DNA from: Sphingopyxis panaciterrulae
GTDB lineage: Bacteria > Pseudomonadota > Alphaproteobacteria > Sphingomonadales > Sphingomonadaceae
DNA length: 64,000 nucleotides
Assembly: GCF_014199295.1 (NCBI RefSeq)
Contig: NZ_JACIJH010000005.1
Coordinates: forward strand, 152,823-216,822
Reading direction: 5' to 3'
Of the stretch, positions 52,634-61,012 are shown piece by piece. A program made the position numbers and the translations under genes. Each line of letters begins with the position of its first letter. The stretch's first letter is position 1. Under the pieces are notes generated by a model. It was not told the DNA's origin and made no database searches. It saw nothing but the letters and a program-made list of their open reading frames with translations.

Positions 52634-53947
52634 TCAGGCCGACGCGAACATGCGTTCGATGTCGCCCGACGTCACCGGGCGACGCGCCTTGCCGATCGCG
52701 TCCATGCTGTCGATCTTGAGCCCGCCCAGATTGTGGCGCGGGCTGACGTCGACGTCCTTGCCGAGTTCGCGCAGATGGCCGACCGTGCATTTCTCGCGCC
52801 CGCCGTTCAGCGCGAAGGCGTCGAAACTATATTCGCGCATCACGTTGAGGTGGGTGATCTTGTCGATCGTGCCCTTGTCCAGGCCGTTGACCGAGGCCCA
52901 CAGATATTCGGGAACGTTCGGCCAGACCGTGTCGGAATGCGGATAGTCGCATTCATAGGCGACCATGTCCACGTTCATATATTCGAGATTCTTCACCCCG
53001 AACTGATCGTCGATGAAGCAGCAGATGACGTGCCGCTTGAACAGGTCGGACGGACGTTCGCCGCCGAAATCGGTGAAGGTCCATTCGCGATGATGCTCGT
53101 GCGTGAAGTCGGCGCGTTCGAGGAAATAGGGAATCCAGCCGATGCCGCCCTCCGAGAGCGCCATGCGCAGGTCGGGATAGCGTTGCCAGAATTTGGCGAA
53201 GGTCCAGTCGGCCGCCGAATTGGCGATCGAGATCGGCATCGCGGTGATCCACGCGTCGATCGGGCTTTCGCTCGACGGGTGCATCGCGCGCGCGCCGGTG
53301 CCGATGTGGCAGTTGATGACCATCTTGTAGTCGGAGCAGGCCGCCCAGAAGGGCTCCCAATATTCGTTGTGGATGCTCGGCAGGCCGATGTTAGCCGGAT
53401 TGTCGGAAAAGCTGACCGCATGGACGCCCAGGTCGCTCATGCGTTTCAATTCCTTCAGCGTCTCCGCCATATCCCACATCGGAATCAGGCACATGGGGAT
53501 GAAGCGGCCGGGCGCGGCGGCGCACCATTCCTGCACATGCCAGTCGTTCCACGCGCGGCAGGCGAGCAGTGCCTCCTCGGGCGCCTTCTGCGCCATGCCG
53601 ACGAAGGTGCCGCCGGCGAACTGGGGCATGGTGGGGAAGTTCAGCGAGGCGAGCACGCCATTGGCGTTCATGTCGTCGACGCGCAGCCTGGGATCGTAGG
53701 TGCCGGGGCGAAGCTGGTCGAACGCGCTCGGTTCCATGCCATATTCGCTGCGTGGGCGGCCGACGACGGCGTTGAGGCCGATGGTGGGAAAGCGCTGGCC
53801 GTTCCACAGCCAGATATCCTTGCCATTGTCCTGGACGATGCGCGGCGCGCGATCCTTCTTGCCCTCGGGATAGTGGCGGACGAACGCCTCGGGCGGCTCG
53901 ATCGCATGGTCGTCGACGCTGATGATGATCATGTCGTCCATCTGCAT
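52634..53947 (-). CDS. Amidohydrolase-family (ACMSD-like) protein, long form
   Basis: A 437-residue Amidohydro_2 protein: IIISVDDHAIEPPEAFVRHY at the N-terminus, MVINCHIGTGARAMHPS in the middle, and MVAYECDYPHSDTVWPN late, giving the His/Asp metal ligands. It is the first gene of the minus operon, with GAGGAGAG 8 to 15 nt upstream. The family includes decarboxylases and C-C bond hydrolases acting on CoA-independent acids. It is related to the protein at 33128 but is about 65 residues longer; the actual reaction is unknown. Confidence 0.82.
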   Translation of the reverse strand: MQMDDMIIISVDDHAIEPPEAFVRHYPEGKKDRAPRIVQDNGKDIWLWNGQRFPTIGLNAVVGRPRSEYGMEPSAFDQLRPGTYDPRLRVDDMNANGVLASLNFPTMPQFAGGTFVGMAQKAPEEALLACRAWNDWHVQEWCAAAPGRFIPMCLIPMWDMAETLKELKRMSDLGVHAVSFSDNPANIGLPSIHNEYWEPFWAACSDYKMVINCHIGTGARAMHPSSESPIDAWITAMPISIANSAADWTFAKFWQRYPDLRMALSEGGIGWIPYFLERADFTHEHHREWTFTDFGGERPSDLFKRHVICCFIDDQFGVKNLEYMNVDMVAYECDYPHSDTVWPNVPEYLWASVNGLDKGTIDKITHLNVMREYSFDAFALNGGREKCTVGHLRELGKDVDVSPRHNLGGLKIDSMDAIGKARRPVTSGDIERMFASA

Positions 53948-53996
53948 GGCGACTCTCCTCTCATGGTTCTTGTCGTTGCGCCTATCTTCGCAAAAA

Positions 53997-54011
53997 TTGA
54001 CGATGTGTCAA
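53997..54011. promoter_or_regulatory. Motif B copy in amidohydrolase/DUF35 divergent region
   Basis: TTGAC-GATGT-GTCAA is a perfect-arm inverted repeat 49 bp from the amidohydrolase start and 51 bp from the DUF35 start, matching the sites at 43248 and 41577. Confidence 0.6.
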
Positions 54012-54024
54012 CTCTTGGATTATG

Positions 54025-54043
54025 ACCTGGTTAGATAAGTCCG
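54025..54043 (+). promoter_or_regulatory. Motif A copy upstream of DUF35 pair 3
   Basis: GGTTAGATAAGT (54029-54040) in CCTGGTTAGATAAGTCC matches motif A with one change and lies 22 bp before the DUF35 start. Together with the motif B site 17 bp upstream it makes a two-motif control region like that of the TonB receptor. Confidence 0.5.
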
Positions 54044-54062
54044 GAGAAGGATCGGGGAGAGG

Positions 54063-54470
54063 ATGATGACGGCGCGGATATTGCCTGCGATCGACAGGGA
54101 CAATGAAGCCTTCTGGACCTGGGGCGGGGAGGGGAGGCTCGCCATCCATCGCTGCGCCGATTGCCGCTATTATGTCCATCCGCCCGTGCCTTTCTGCCCG
54201 CAATGCGAGGGACGCGACGTTGCGGCGCAGGCTGTGTCGGGGCGCGGCCGGATCGTCAGCTTCACCGTCAACCACAAGGCGTGGGTACCCGGCCTTTCGG
54301 TCCCCTATGTGCTCGCGCTCGTCGCGCTCGACGAGCAGGAGGATGTCCGCATCGCGTGCAACATCGTCGACTGCGCGCCGGAGGAGGTCGCCTTCGGCAT
54401 GCCGGTCGAGGTTCTGTTCGAGCCCGCCGAGGATCTTTGGGTCCCCCTCTTCCGCCCGGTGCGGCCATGA
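54063..54470 (+). CDS. DUF35 zinc-ribbon/OB-fold protein (partner, pair 3)
   Basis: A 135-residue DUF35 protein with zinc-ribbon cysteines 31, 34, 45 and 48 (CADC...CPQC), followed by the OB-fold with IVSFTVNHKAWVPGLSVPYVLALVALDE. The NHKAW segment pairs it with the DUF35 at 45795. GGGGAGAGG stands at the ribosome-site position; either of two adjacent ATGs (54063, 54066) could be used. It overlaps the thiolase-like gene by 4 nt. Confidence 0.9.
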   Translation: MMTARILPAIDRDNEAFWTWGGEGRLAIHRCADCRYYVHPPVPFCPQCEGRDVAAQAVSGRGRIVSFTVNHKAWVPGLSVPYVLALVALDEQEDVRIACNIVDCAPEEVAFGMPVEVLFEPAEDLWVPLFRPVRP

Positions 54471-55651
54471 CCCGCCTGGCCGAGAAGGACACCGCGATCA
54501 CGGGTGTCGGCATGTCCGACGTCGCGCGCGGCGCGGCGAAATCGGCGCTCGCGCTCACGGTCGATGCCTGCGTCGAGGCGATCGCCGACGCCGGGCTGAC
54601 CCGCGCCGAGATCGACGGCATCGCGACCTGGCCGGGCGAGCGCGCCGACGGATCGGGCTTCTCGCCGGTCGGCTGCGCCGCGGTGCAGGACGCGCTGCGG
54701 CTCGAGGTCGGCTGGTATGCCGGCGGCGGCGAGGCGCCGGGCCAATATGGCGCGGTGTTCAACGCGGTCGGGGCGATCGCCGCCGGCCTCTGCCGCAACG
54801 TCCTGATCTTTCGCACCATGTACGAGGCGACGGCGCGCAAGACCTCCTACGCCAATTCGCTGCTCCGCCAAGGCCAGCGGCAGGCGGGCGCCTTCGCCTG
54901 GTATGCGCCCTATTACACCTATGCCGCGGCGCTTCAGCAGGCGCTCTTCTTCAACCTCTATGTCCACAAGAGCGGCATCACGCCCGAGCAGGTCGGGCAG
55001 ATCGCGGTCAACCAGCGCCGCAACGCCGCGCTCAATCCGAAGGCGATCTACAAGACTCCGATCACGCTCGACGATTATCTAGCCTCACCGATCATCGCGA
55101 CGCCGCTCCGCCTGTACGATTGCGACGTTCCGATCGACGGCGCCGCGGCGATCATCCTGTCGCGAATGGATGTCGCGCGGACGCTCAGGAACCCGCCGAT
55201 CCGCATCGAGGCAATCGGTTCGTCGATGCGCTATCGCAATAGCTGGACCCAGCTCGACGCGCTCGACACGCAGGCGCAGCCTCGGGTCGCCGAGATGCTG
55301 TGGAGCCGCACCGACCTCCGGCCCGCCGACGTCGACATTGCGCAGCTCTATGACGGATTCAGCTTCCACACGATCAACTGGCTAGAGAATTTCGGCTTTT
55401 GCGAACGCTATGGCGCAAAGGATTTCATCGAGGGCGGTCATCGCATCGCGCTGGATGGCGACCTGCCGGTCAACACCGGCGGCGGCGCGCTGTCGGCAGG
55501 GCGGCTTCACGCTTATGGCGCGGTGCACGAGGCATGCACCCAGCTCTGGGGGCGGGCCGGCGCGCGGCAGGTGAAGGGCGATCCGCACGTCTGCGCGACC
55601 TCGACCTCGGGCGGGCCGCTTGCGGGGGCAATGCTGCTCGTGCGCGACTAG
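54467..55651 (+). CDS. Thiolase-like protein, Ltp2/SCP2-type aldolase candidate (pair 3)
   Basis: A 394-residue thiolase-fold protein with IAQLYDGFSFHTINWLENFGFC: Tyr stands where thiolases have His. VPIDGAAAIILSR and NTGGGALSAGRLHAYGAVHEACTQLWG are the SCP2-type landmarks. No cysteine lies at the expected nucleophile region (AVQDALRLEVGWYAGGG). With its DUF35 partner it forms the third such module. The TAG stop is within CTAG at the edge of a MITE-like element. Confidence 0.85.
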   Translation: MTRLAEKDTAITGVGMSDVARGAAKSALALTVDACVEAIADAGLTRAEIDGIATWPGERADGSGFSPVGCAAVQDALRLEVGWYAGGGEAPGQYGAVFNAVGAIAAGLCRNVLIFRTMYEATARKTSYANSLLRQGQRQAGAFAWYAPYYTYAAALQQALFFNLYVHKSGITPEQVGQIAVNQRRNAALNPKAIYKTPITLDDYLASPIIATPLRLYDCDVPIDGAAAIILSRMDVARTLRNPPIRIEAIGSSMRYRNSWTQLDALDTQAQPRVAEMLWSRTDLRPADVDIAQLYDGFSFHTINWLENFGFCERYGAKDFIEGGHRIALDGDLPVNTGGGALSAGRLHAYGAVHEACTQLWGRAGARQVKGDPHVCATSTSGGPLAGAMLLVRD

Positions 55652-55790
55652 GACCGATCGACATTCAGCTCTGGCGGCCTGCAAATGGCGGCTTTCCACG
55701 CTTCCGGTACTCACGTGCAGAAGCACGCTGCGCTCCGGGTCGCGGAAAACCACCATTTTCGACTCGCCATCTTCTGAATGTCGATCGATC
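55652..55790. mobile_element. MITE-like element with 18-bp terminal inverted repeats
   Basis: A 139-bp element bounded by GGACCGATCGACATTCAG (55652-55669) and its near-exact complement (55773-55790; one mismatch). CTAG stands on both sides (55648-55651 and 55791-55794) and could be a 4-bp target duplication. No gene is encoded. It separates two convergent genes whose stop codons now use the two CTAG copies. Confidence 0.7.
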
Positions 55791-57128
55791 CTAGGATTGC
55801 CAGACGATCTGGCCGCCGATCAGGGTCAGATCGATCGTCGCGGGCGCGGCCGGATCGTCGGGCCAGTCGTGGAGGATCAGGTCCGCCGGCGCGCCGACCG
55901 CCAGCGGTCCGGTCCGATAGAGCGCCAGCGCCGCCGCCCGGTCGACCGCCTCGCCACCGCCGATGACCGCGCCGTCGCGAGTTCGCCGGTCGGTCGCCGC
56001 CCGGATCGCGACCCATGGATCGGGATCGCCATAGGGCGCGTCCGATCCGCCGAGCATCCGCACGCCGCCGCGCAGCAGCGACCCGAGCCGGTAGAGGTCG
56101 CCGCGTTCGTCGGCGTCCATCCGCGCGCGATAGCGGTCGCCGCGGTCGTGGATGAAATTGGGCTGCGTCACGACGGTCAGCCCTGCCGCCGCGATATCGC
56201 CGATCAGGCTTTCGGCGATCATCGCGCCATGCTCGATCCGGTCGCCGGGCTGCGATCCGCCCGCTTGGGCAAGCGCCTCCAGATAGAAGAGCAGCTCGCC
56301 CAGCGTCACGCAATGCGCCGCGACATTGCGGCCGAGCGACCGCGCCGCCGCGATGCGCGCGGCGACGGTCTCGACCGGCGGCAGGTCGGCTTCGTCGAGC
56401 AGCAGCTTGACCGGCCCCAGGGCATAGCCTTCGCCCGCGCTCAGGCTCTCGGTTCCCATCAGGGTCAGGCGCTGCGGCATCGCGCCGGACAGCAGCCTGG
56501 CCTCGGCCGCCCCGTTCGCGGCGCCGGCGTCGGTCAGCCCCGTCACGCCCCGCCGCGCCAGCGTCGCGCCGAGCGCCGCCAGCGAGGGTGGCGCCCCGCC
56601 GATCCGTTCGCGCAGCCAGGCATCGCCGCGCCGGATGCGGCCGTTGGGCCGCCCGTCGGCGCCGCGCTCGACGCAGGGGGGGAAGGGCGGTTCGCCGAGC
56701 TTCGCGATACCCGCGCCGTTGAGCAGCCAATAGCCGCCGGTGCGATCCTGGATTCGCAGCGGATGATCGGGAAGCCAGGCGTCGAGCAGGCGGCGATCGG
56801 GAAGGCCGGCGATCCGCTCGTCATAGCCGATCGCCCGCACCCAGCGCCCCGGCGGCCCCGCCTTCGCGCGCAGGCGGGCGATCGCGTCATCGGCGGTCCG
56901 GCATGCGGAAAGATCGACCGATTCCATCCGCGCGGCGGTCGCGAGCAGGTGCAGGTGATGATCGTGCAGGCCCGCGCCCACCGTCCGCCCTCGCGCGTCA
57001 TATTCGGGGCCCTTGCCACCCCCATCCGGTCCGATCGCCGCAATCCGGCCCTCGCGGATGCCGATGCTCGTTCCCCGGCCTCGCGCATCGCGCGCATTGC
57101 GGATCAGCAGGTCGAAACGCCCGGTCAT
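55791..57128 (-). CDS. YtcJ-like amidohydrolase (Amidohydro_3 type)
   Basis: A 445-residue metal-dependent hydrolase: the N-terminal composite barrel has LLIRNARDARGRG and GLHDHHLHLLATAARM with the HxH metal pair; later come AAHCVTLGEL, RIEHGAMIAE and GGSDAPYGDPDPWVAI with the distal Asp. Unlike the two ACMSD-like proteins it belongs to the formamidase/N-acyl-hydrolase-like branch. Activity could be on amides, lactones or carbamates. It overlaps the upstream CoA-transferase (ATGA). Confidence 0.8.
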   Translation of the reverse strand: MTGRFDLLIRNARDARGRGTSIGIREGRIAAIGPDGGGKGPEYDARGRTVGAGLHDHHLHLLATAARMESVDLSACRTADDAIARLRAKAGPPGRWVRAIGYDERIAGLPDRRLLDAWLPDHPLRIQDRTGGYWLLNGAGIAKLGEPPFPPCVERGADGRPNGRIRRGDAWLRERIGGAPPSLAALGATLARRGVTGLTDAGAANGAAEARLLSGAMPQRLTLMGTESLSAGEGYALGPVKLLLDEADLPPVETVAARIAAARSLGRNVAAHCVTLGELLFYLEALAQAGGSQPGDRIEHGAMIAESLIGDIAAAGLTVVTQPNFIHDRGDRYRARMDADERGDLYRLGSLLRGGVRMLGGSDAPYGDPDPWVAIRAATDRRTRDGAVIGGGEAVDRAAALALYRTGPLAVGAPADLILHDWPDDPAAPATIDLTLIGGQIVWQS

Positions 57129-58090
57129 CGGATCGCCTCCGCAAAGCGCGCGGCGGTCTGCGCGAGCGCCATGTCGAGCAGCCCGCAACGTCCGGCGTCG
57201 AGCGCTTCCAGCGCCAGCGTCGCGGCGGTCAGTCCGGTGAGGGGGTCGGCGAGCGCGTCGCCCATGAAGCGGGGGGCGCCCGCCTCGTGGTGCACCAGTC
57301 CACCGGCCGCCGCGCAATCGTCGCCGAAGCCGACGCGCATTGCCGCCTCCCCGCGCCAGCCATGCGCGGTGATCGCGATCCACAGCAGGCTGGGGTTGCG
57401 CGCGAACAGCCGTTCCTCGTCGAGCCCGAGCCGCGCGAGCGCATGCGGCCGCGCCGCGGTGATGAGGACGCGCGCGCCCGCGATCCGATCGCGCAGTGCG
57501 GCGGAATCGAGCGCTATGCGCAGCCGCCGCTTGCGCCCGTTGAGCCGCGCATCGAGATGCGGGGTGTGAAGCGGCGTCGGATCGGGCCGCCCAGGGCTTT
57601 CGATCTTCACCACTTCGAACCCCGCTTCGGCGAGCAGCCCGCCGCAATAGGGCCCGGCCCAGAGCGCCGACAGGTCGATGACGGACCCGTCGCGTGCGCC
57701 GCCTTCGCGCCATGCGGGCGGTGCCGGCGGCTCGGCCTCGCTAACGCGCGCGACCGGCAGGTGCAGTCCGGCGCCGCTCTCGCTCATCTCCGCCGCCGTG
57801 CGACGGGCTGCGCTGGCGGCGACGGCCTGCCACGGGTCCTCGTCGAAGCCCGCGCCGGTCCACGCCGGCACCAGTTCGCGATCCTCCTCGCGGGGGAGCG
57901 ACACCGCGATCCAGCCGTCGCGGCATGCGATCAGCCGGCTCTGACCGTTCGGCGAGCAGACGCCCGGCTCGGCAAGCACAAGCTCGTCGTGGCGGGACAG
58001 CGCGCGGCGCGGATCAAAGGCGATGCGCCCGTGCGAGGCGGCGACCAGTCGGTCGCCCGCCGCCGCGACGGCCTCGATCAGCGCCGTCAC
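57125..58090 (-). CDS. Rearranged (apparently permuted) family III CoA-transferase
   Basis: A 321-residue protein with recognisable CaiB pieces in the wrong order. The N-terminal third resembles the usual C-terminal region of the family (SRLIACRDGWIAVSLP), then comes the normal CaiB start, SVIDLSALWAGPYCGGLLAEAGFEVVKIESPGRPDPTP, ending with ALADPLTGLTAATLALEAL, where the expected catalytic Asp stands, and LLDMALAQTAARFAEAI. So it is either circularly permuted or the middle of a tandem-domain ancestor. GTG at 58090 overlaps the crotonase stop (GTGA). Confidence 0.75.
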   Translation of the reverse strand: MTALIEAVAAAGDRLVAASHGRIAFDPRRALSRHDELVLAEPGVCSPNGQSRLIACRDGWIAVSLPREEDRELVPAWTGAGFDEDPWQAVAASAARRTAAEMSESGAGLHLPVARVSEAEPPAPPAWREGGARDGSVIDLSALWAGPYCGGLLAEAGFEVVKIESPGRPDPTPLHTPHLDARLNGRKRRLRIALDSAALRDRIAGARVLITAARPHALARLGLDEERLFARNPSLLWIAITAHGWRGEAAMRVGFGDDCAAAGGLVHHEAGAPRFMGDALADPLTGLTAATLALEALDAGRCGLLDMALAQTAARFAEAIR

Positions 58091-59058
58091 GGCGCATCCC
58101 CGATTGCATGGATCAGCCCCCAGTCGAGCGCCTGCCGCGCACCGACGCGCCGCGCCGAAAGCAGCATCCACAGCGTGCGATGCCGCCCGATCGCGCGCGC
58201 GACCGTCGCGGTGCCGCCGGCGCCGGGGATCAGCCCCATCCTCACCTCGGGAAGCTGAAACCAGCTATCGGCGGCCGCGATCCGCCGATGCGCCGCCGCC
58301 GCGACCTCGACTCCCGACCCGACGCAGGCCCCGTGCAGCCGCACCGTCCCCCGCGATCCGAGCACGTCGAGCGCACGCGCGCAGCTATGGAGCGTTCGCA
58401 CCGCATGGGCCTCTGCCAGGTCGTGCGCGGTGCCGAACTCGGCCAGCGCGCCGCCGGTGGAAAAGCATTTCCCCGCGCCCTGGATCAGGACCGCGGGCCG
58501 GCTCGGATCGTCGAGGGCGTTCGCCAGCGCTTCGTAAAGGGCGTCGCGCATCGCCGCCGACATGGCGTTGCGGTTCGTCGGGTCGTCGAGCGTCAGCAGC
58601 AACCGGTCGCCTTCGCGTGCGATGGCCAGCGGCTCGGTCGGGCAGGGCGCCGCGCCGCCCGGCGCCGCGCTGCGCCACCGCTGGAACTCGCGTCCTCCCA
58701 GCAGCGCCGAATAGGCCAGCGATTCGACCTGCAACGCATCGGCGAGAGGCAGCCTGGCCGTCAGCCGCAGCACCCCGGCCGCGATCGTCGCCGCGATCGG
58801 GTTCGCGCGCACCGCGTCCGCGAGCCGATCGGCCTGCGGGTCGGTCACCCAGGGCCGCGGGGCACTCTCGGCGACGGTCAGCAACAGGTCGAAATCGTCG
58901 GCGACGACCGTGGGCAGCGCGCCCTCGCGGTCGATCCCGATCACCACCGCCTGGATCGGCGCGAGGGGGCGGCGCCAGCCTGCCGCATCGACGACCAGCA
59001 CCGGCTGCCCGCCCGGCGCGGACAGGCGGTCCGCGTCGAGATGGTCGGGGCCGGTCAT
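58087..59058 (-). CDS. Crotonase-family protein with N-terminal extension
   Basis: A 323-residue protein. The C-terminal 180 residues form a crotonase core: LLLTLDDPTNRNAMSAAM, GKCFSTGGALAEFG, ACVGSGVEVAAAAHRR and LPEVRMGLIPGAGGTATV with both expected acidic positions. The first 140 residues are unusual, including DALQVESLAYSALLGGREFQRWR, which looks like the tail of another crotonase. Hydratase or isomerase activity is likely. It overlaps the permuted CoA-transferase gene, which also seems to carry a tail-like N-terminus. Confidence 0.8.
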   Translation of the reverse strand: MTGPDHLDADRLSAPGGQPVLVVDAAGWRRPLAPIQAVVIGIDREGALPTVVADDFDLLLTVAESAPRPWVTDPQADRLADAVRANPIAATIAAGVLRLTARLPLADALQVESLAYSALLGGREFQRWRSAAPGGAAPCPTEPLAIAREGDRLLLTLDDPTNRNAMSAAMRDALYEALANALDDPSRPAVLIQGAGKCFSTGGALAEFGTAHDLAEAHAVRTLHSCARALDVLGSRGTVRLHGACVGSGVEVAAAAHRRIAAADSWFQLPEVRMGLIPGAGGTATVARAIGRHRTLWMLLSARRVGARQALDWGLIHAIGDAP

Positions 59059-59069
59059 ATCGGCGCTTT

Positions 59070-60575
59070 CTATCCGGCGCAGACCGCTTCCGCCAGTTCG
59101 GCCTTGAGCACGCGGCGCAGCAGCTTGCCGGTTTCGTTGTACGGCAGGTCGTCGCGCACGAACCATTGCTCGGGCGTCTTGGTCGAGCGCAGCTTGGCGC
59201 GGATCGCCCGCGCCATCGCCTCGGTGTCGGGTTTCCCCGAGCGCGAGACGATCACCGCGACGACCTTTTCGCCCCATTTCTCGCAGGGGATGCCCAGCAC
59301 CGCGCAATCGGCGATATCGTCGAAGCCGCGCAGGACGTCCTCGATCTCGCCGGGCGAGATATTCTCGCCGCCGCGCACGATCACGTCGTCGAGCCGCCCT
59401 TCGACGAACAGATAGCCGCCCTGGTCGAGCCAGCCTGCGTCGTTGGTCGCGAACCAGCCGTCGTCGGCGACCGCCTTCCTGTGCAGATATTCGCCCGACA
59501 CCTGCTCGCCGCGGACATGGATCTCGCCATGCTCGCCGGGCGCACAGCAGGAACCGTCCTCGCGCCGAATCTCGAGTTCGATGCTCGGCAGCGGCTGGCC
59601 GACCGACGCGATACGGCGGCGGATCAGCGGATCGTCGGAGGCAAAGGCGGCGCGATGATCCTCGGCGCCGAGCAGCGCGATCGTCGAACTGGTCTCGGTC
59701 AGGCCATAGGCGTTGACGAAGGCGACGTGCGGCAGCATCGCAAGCGCCCGCGCGATCACCGGTTCGGGCATCTTGCCGCCGCCATAGGAGAGGGCGCGCA
59801 GGGTCGGCAAAGTCTCGCCGGTCCGTTCCATGACGTCGAGGATGCGGTCGAGCATCGTCGGCACCACCATTGCGTGGGTGATGCGCTCCGCCGCCGCGAC
59901 CCGCACCCAGTCCTCTGCGGTGAAGGCGGGAAGGTAGACGATCCGCCGCCCGCCATAGGCCGAGGTCAGGATCGCGGAGATTCCCGCGATATGGTAAGAG
60001 GGCACGCTGACCAGGGCCGCTTCTTCCTCGTCGGCGCCCAGGAATTCGACCGTCGACATGACATAGGAGGTCAGGTTGGCGTGGCGCAGTACCGCGGCCT
60101 TGGGCTCGCCGGTCGTGCCGCTGGTGAAGAGCAGCACGGCGATGTCGTTCTCGGCCTCGGGCAACTCGATCCGCGCGGGGGGCCGGCCCGCGATGAACTC
60201 GGCTTCGAAGTCGCTGCGCGCGACAAGCTCGATCCCGTCGACGGGGGCGATGCGCGACAGCATGGCGTCGTCGACGACCAGCACCGCAGGGGCGGTTCGG
60301 GCGACGAGCTTGTTCAGGTCGGCGTCGGCAAGGCGGTAGTTGAGCGGCACGAACGGCGTTCCCGCCATCCCGCTCGCGAACAGCAGCACCGGCAGCACGT
60401 CGCCGTTCATGCCCAGAAAGGCGGTGTTCGTCTTGCCTCGGCCCCGAAGCCAGCCCGCTACCTGGGATGCCCTGGCGCGATAGGCTTCGAAATCGAACCC
60501 CTCCGCGCGCGCGCCGAGCGCAATGCGATCGAAGGCGGCGTCGGCGGCGATGTCGAGCAGCAGCGGCGTGCGCAT
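59070..60575 (-). CDS. Acyl-CoA synthetase (AMP-forming)
   Basis: A 501-residue ANL ligase: VLLFTSGTTGEPKAAVLRH, NAYGLTETSSTIALLG, FATNDAGWLDQGGYLFVEGRLDD, VRGGENISPGEIEDVLR, and C-terminal NETGKLLRRVLK with the catalytic Lys. All motifs are intact, so it should be active. It lies between the small protein at 60580 (4 nt apart) and the crotonase (11 nt), and probably activates the carboxylate processed by those enzymes. Confidence 0.9.
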   Translation of the reverse strand: MRTPLLLDIAADAAFDRIALGARAEGFDFEAYRARASQVAGWLRGRGKTNTAFLGMNGDVLPVLLFASGMAGTPFVPLNYRLADADLNKLVARTAPAVLVVDDAMLSRIAPVDGIELVARSDFEAEFIAGRPPARIELPEAENDIAVLLFTSGTTGEPKAAVLRHANLTSYVMSTVEFLGADEEEAALVSVPSYHIAGISAILTSAYGGRRIVYLPAFTAEDWVRVAAAERITHAMVVPTMLDRILDVMERTGETLPTLRALSYGGGKMPEPVIARALAMLPHVAFVNAYGLTETSSTIALLGAEDHRAAFASDDPLIRRRIASVGQPLPSIELEIRREDGSCCAPGEHGEIHVRGEQVSGEYLHRKAVADDGWFATNDAGWLDQGGYLFVEGRLDDVIVRGGENISPGEIEDVLRGFDDIADCAVLGIPCEKWGEKVVAVIVSRSGKPDTEAMARAIRAKLRSTKTPEQWFVRDDLPYNETGKLLRRVLKAELAEAVCAG

Positions 60576-60579
60576 GGGA

Positions 60580-60894
60580 TCAGTCCGAAGCGGGAAGCGG
60601 CTTTGCGCCCTTGAGCGTCATCGGCTTGCCGTCGAACGCCAGCGACCCCTTGCCGGCCTTGGCGCCCAGCACCTCGAGCCCGCTCGCCTCGTCGACATAG
60701 CGTTTGCCGATCGCGACCCCCTCGGCGAAATCGGGGCTCACCTCGCCCGTCGGCGCGGCGCCATCGTCGATCGGAATCACCGCGGCGCCGCCGCATTGCA
60801 GCTCGCCCACAGTGCTCGGCGGCCGCACGACCACCATCTGGGCCTCGCATACCGCGCTTTTCCAACGTGATCCGGGTTTCAAATCCATCCGCAT
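60580..60894 (-). CDS. Small conserved protein of unknown function, first in operon
   Basis: A 104-residue protein: KPGSRWKSAVCEAQMVVVRPPSTVGELQCGG, then AIGKRYVDEASGLEVLGAKAGKGSLAFDG. Similar small proteins occur beside AMP-forming ligases in actinobacteria and sphingomonads, from memory, but no role is known to me. Two Cys residues separated by about 18 could bind metal. No signal peptide or membrane segment is evident. The ATG at 60894 has GGGAAAGGA upstream; a second in-frame ATG follows at 60888. Confidence 0.6.
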   Translation of the reverse strand: MRMDLKPGSRWKSAVCEAQMVVVRPPSTVGELQCGGAAVIPIDDGAAPTGEVSPDFAEGVAIGKRYVDEASGLEVLGAKAGKGSLAFDGKPMTLKGAKPLPASD

Positions 60895-60949
60895 CCATCC
60901 TTTCCCGTCGGCCGCAGTCTATGGCGGCCGGTCGCTTCTGTCGCCGCAA

Positions 60950-60965
60950 TATGTCAATCGACATA
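60950..60965. promoter_or_regulatory. TATGTC-AATC-GACATA inverted repeat
   Basis: A 16-bp inverted repeat with perfect 6-bp arms between the divergent small protein (start 60894) and acyl-CoA synthetase (start 61013). TCGACA, inside its right arm, stands 17 bp before the TATATA of motif A and could be a -35 box. Confidence 0.45.
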
Positions 60966-60974
60966 GAAAGTAAA

Positions 60975-60993
60975 CGTAGTTATATAACTGGAC
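60975..60993 (+). promoter_or_regulatory. Motif A copy upstream of acyl-CoA synthetase
   Basis: AGTTATATAACT (60978-60989), a perfect palindrome identical to the copy before the TonB receptor, within CGTAGTTATATAACTGGAC. It lies 23 bp before the start codon at 61013. Confidence 0.6.
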
Positions 60994-61012
60994 GAGAGAA
61001 GAGGAGCAGAGG

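Noticed and set aside
49270..54025. Very long open frames on the plus strand opposite the aldehyde dehydrogenase, P450 and amidohydrolase genes
   Set aside because: They mirror the codon structure of the true minus-strand genes, are Arg/Ala/Asp/His-rich without any recognisable domain, and arise from high GC.
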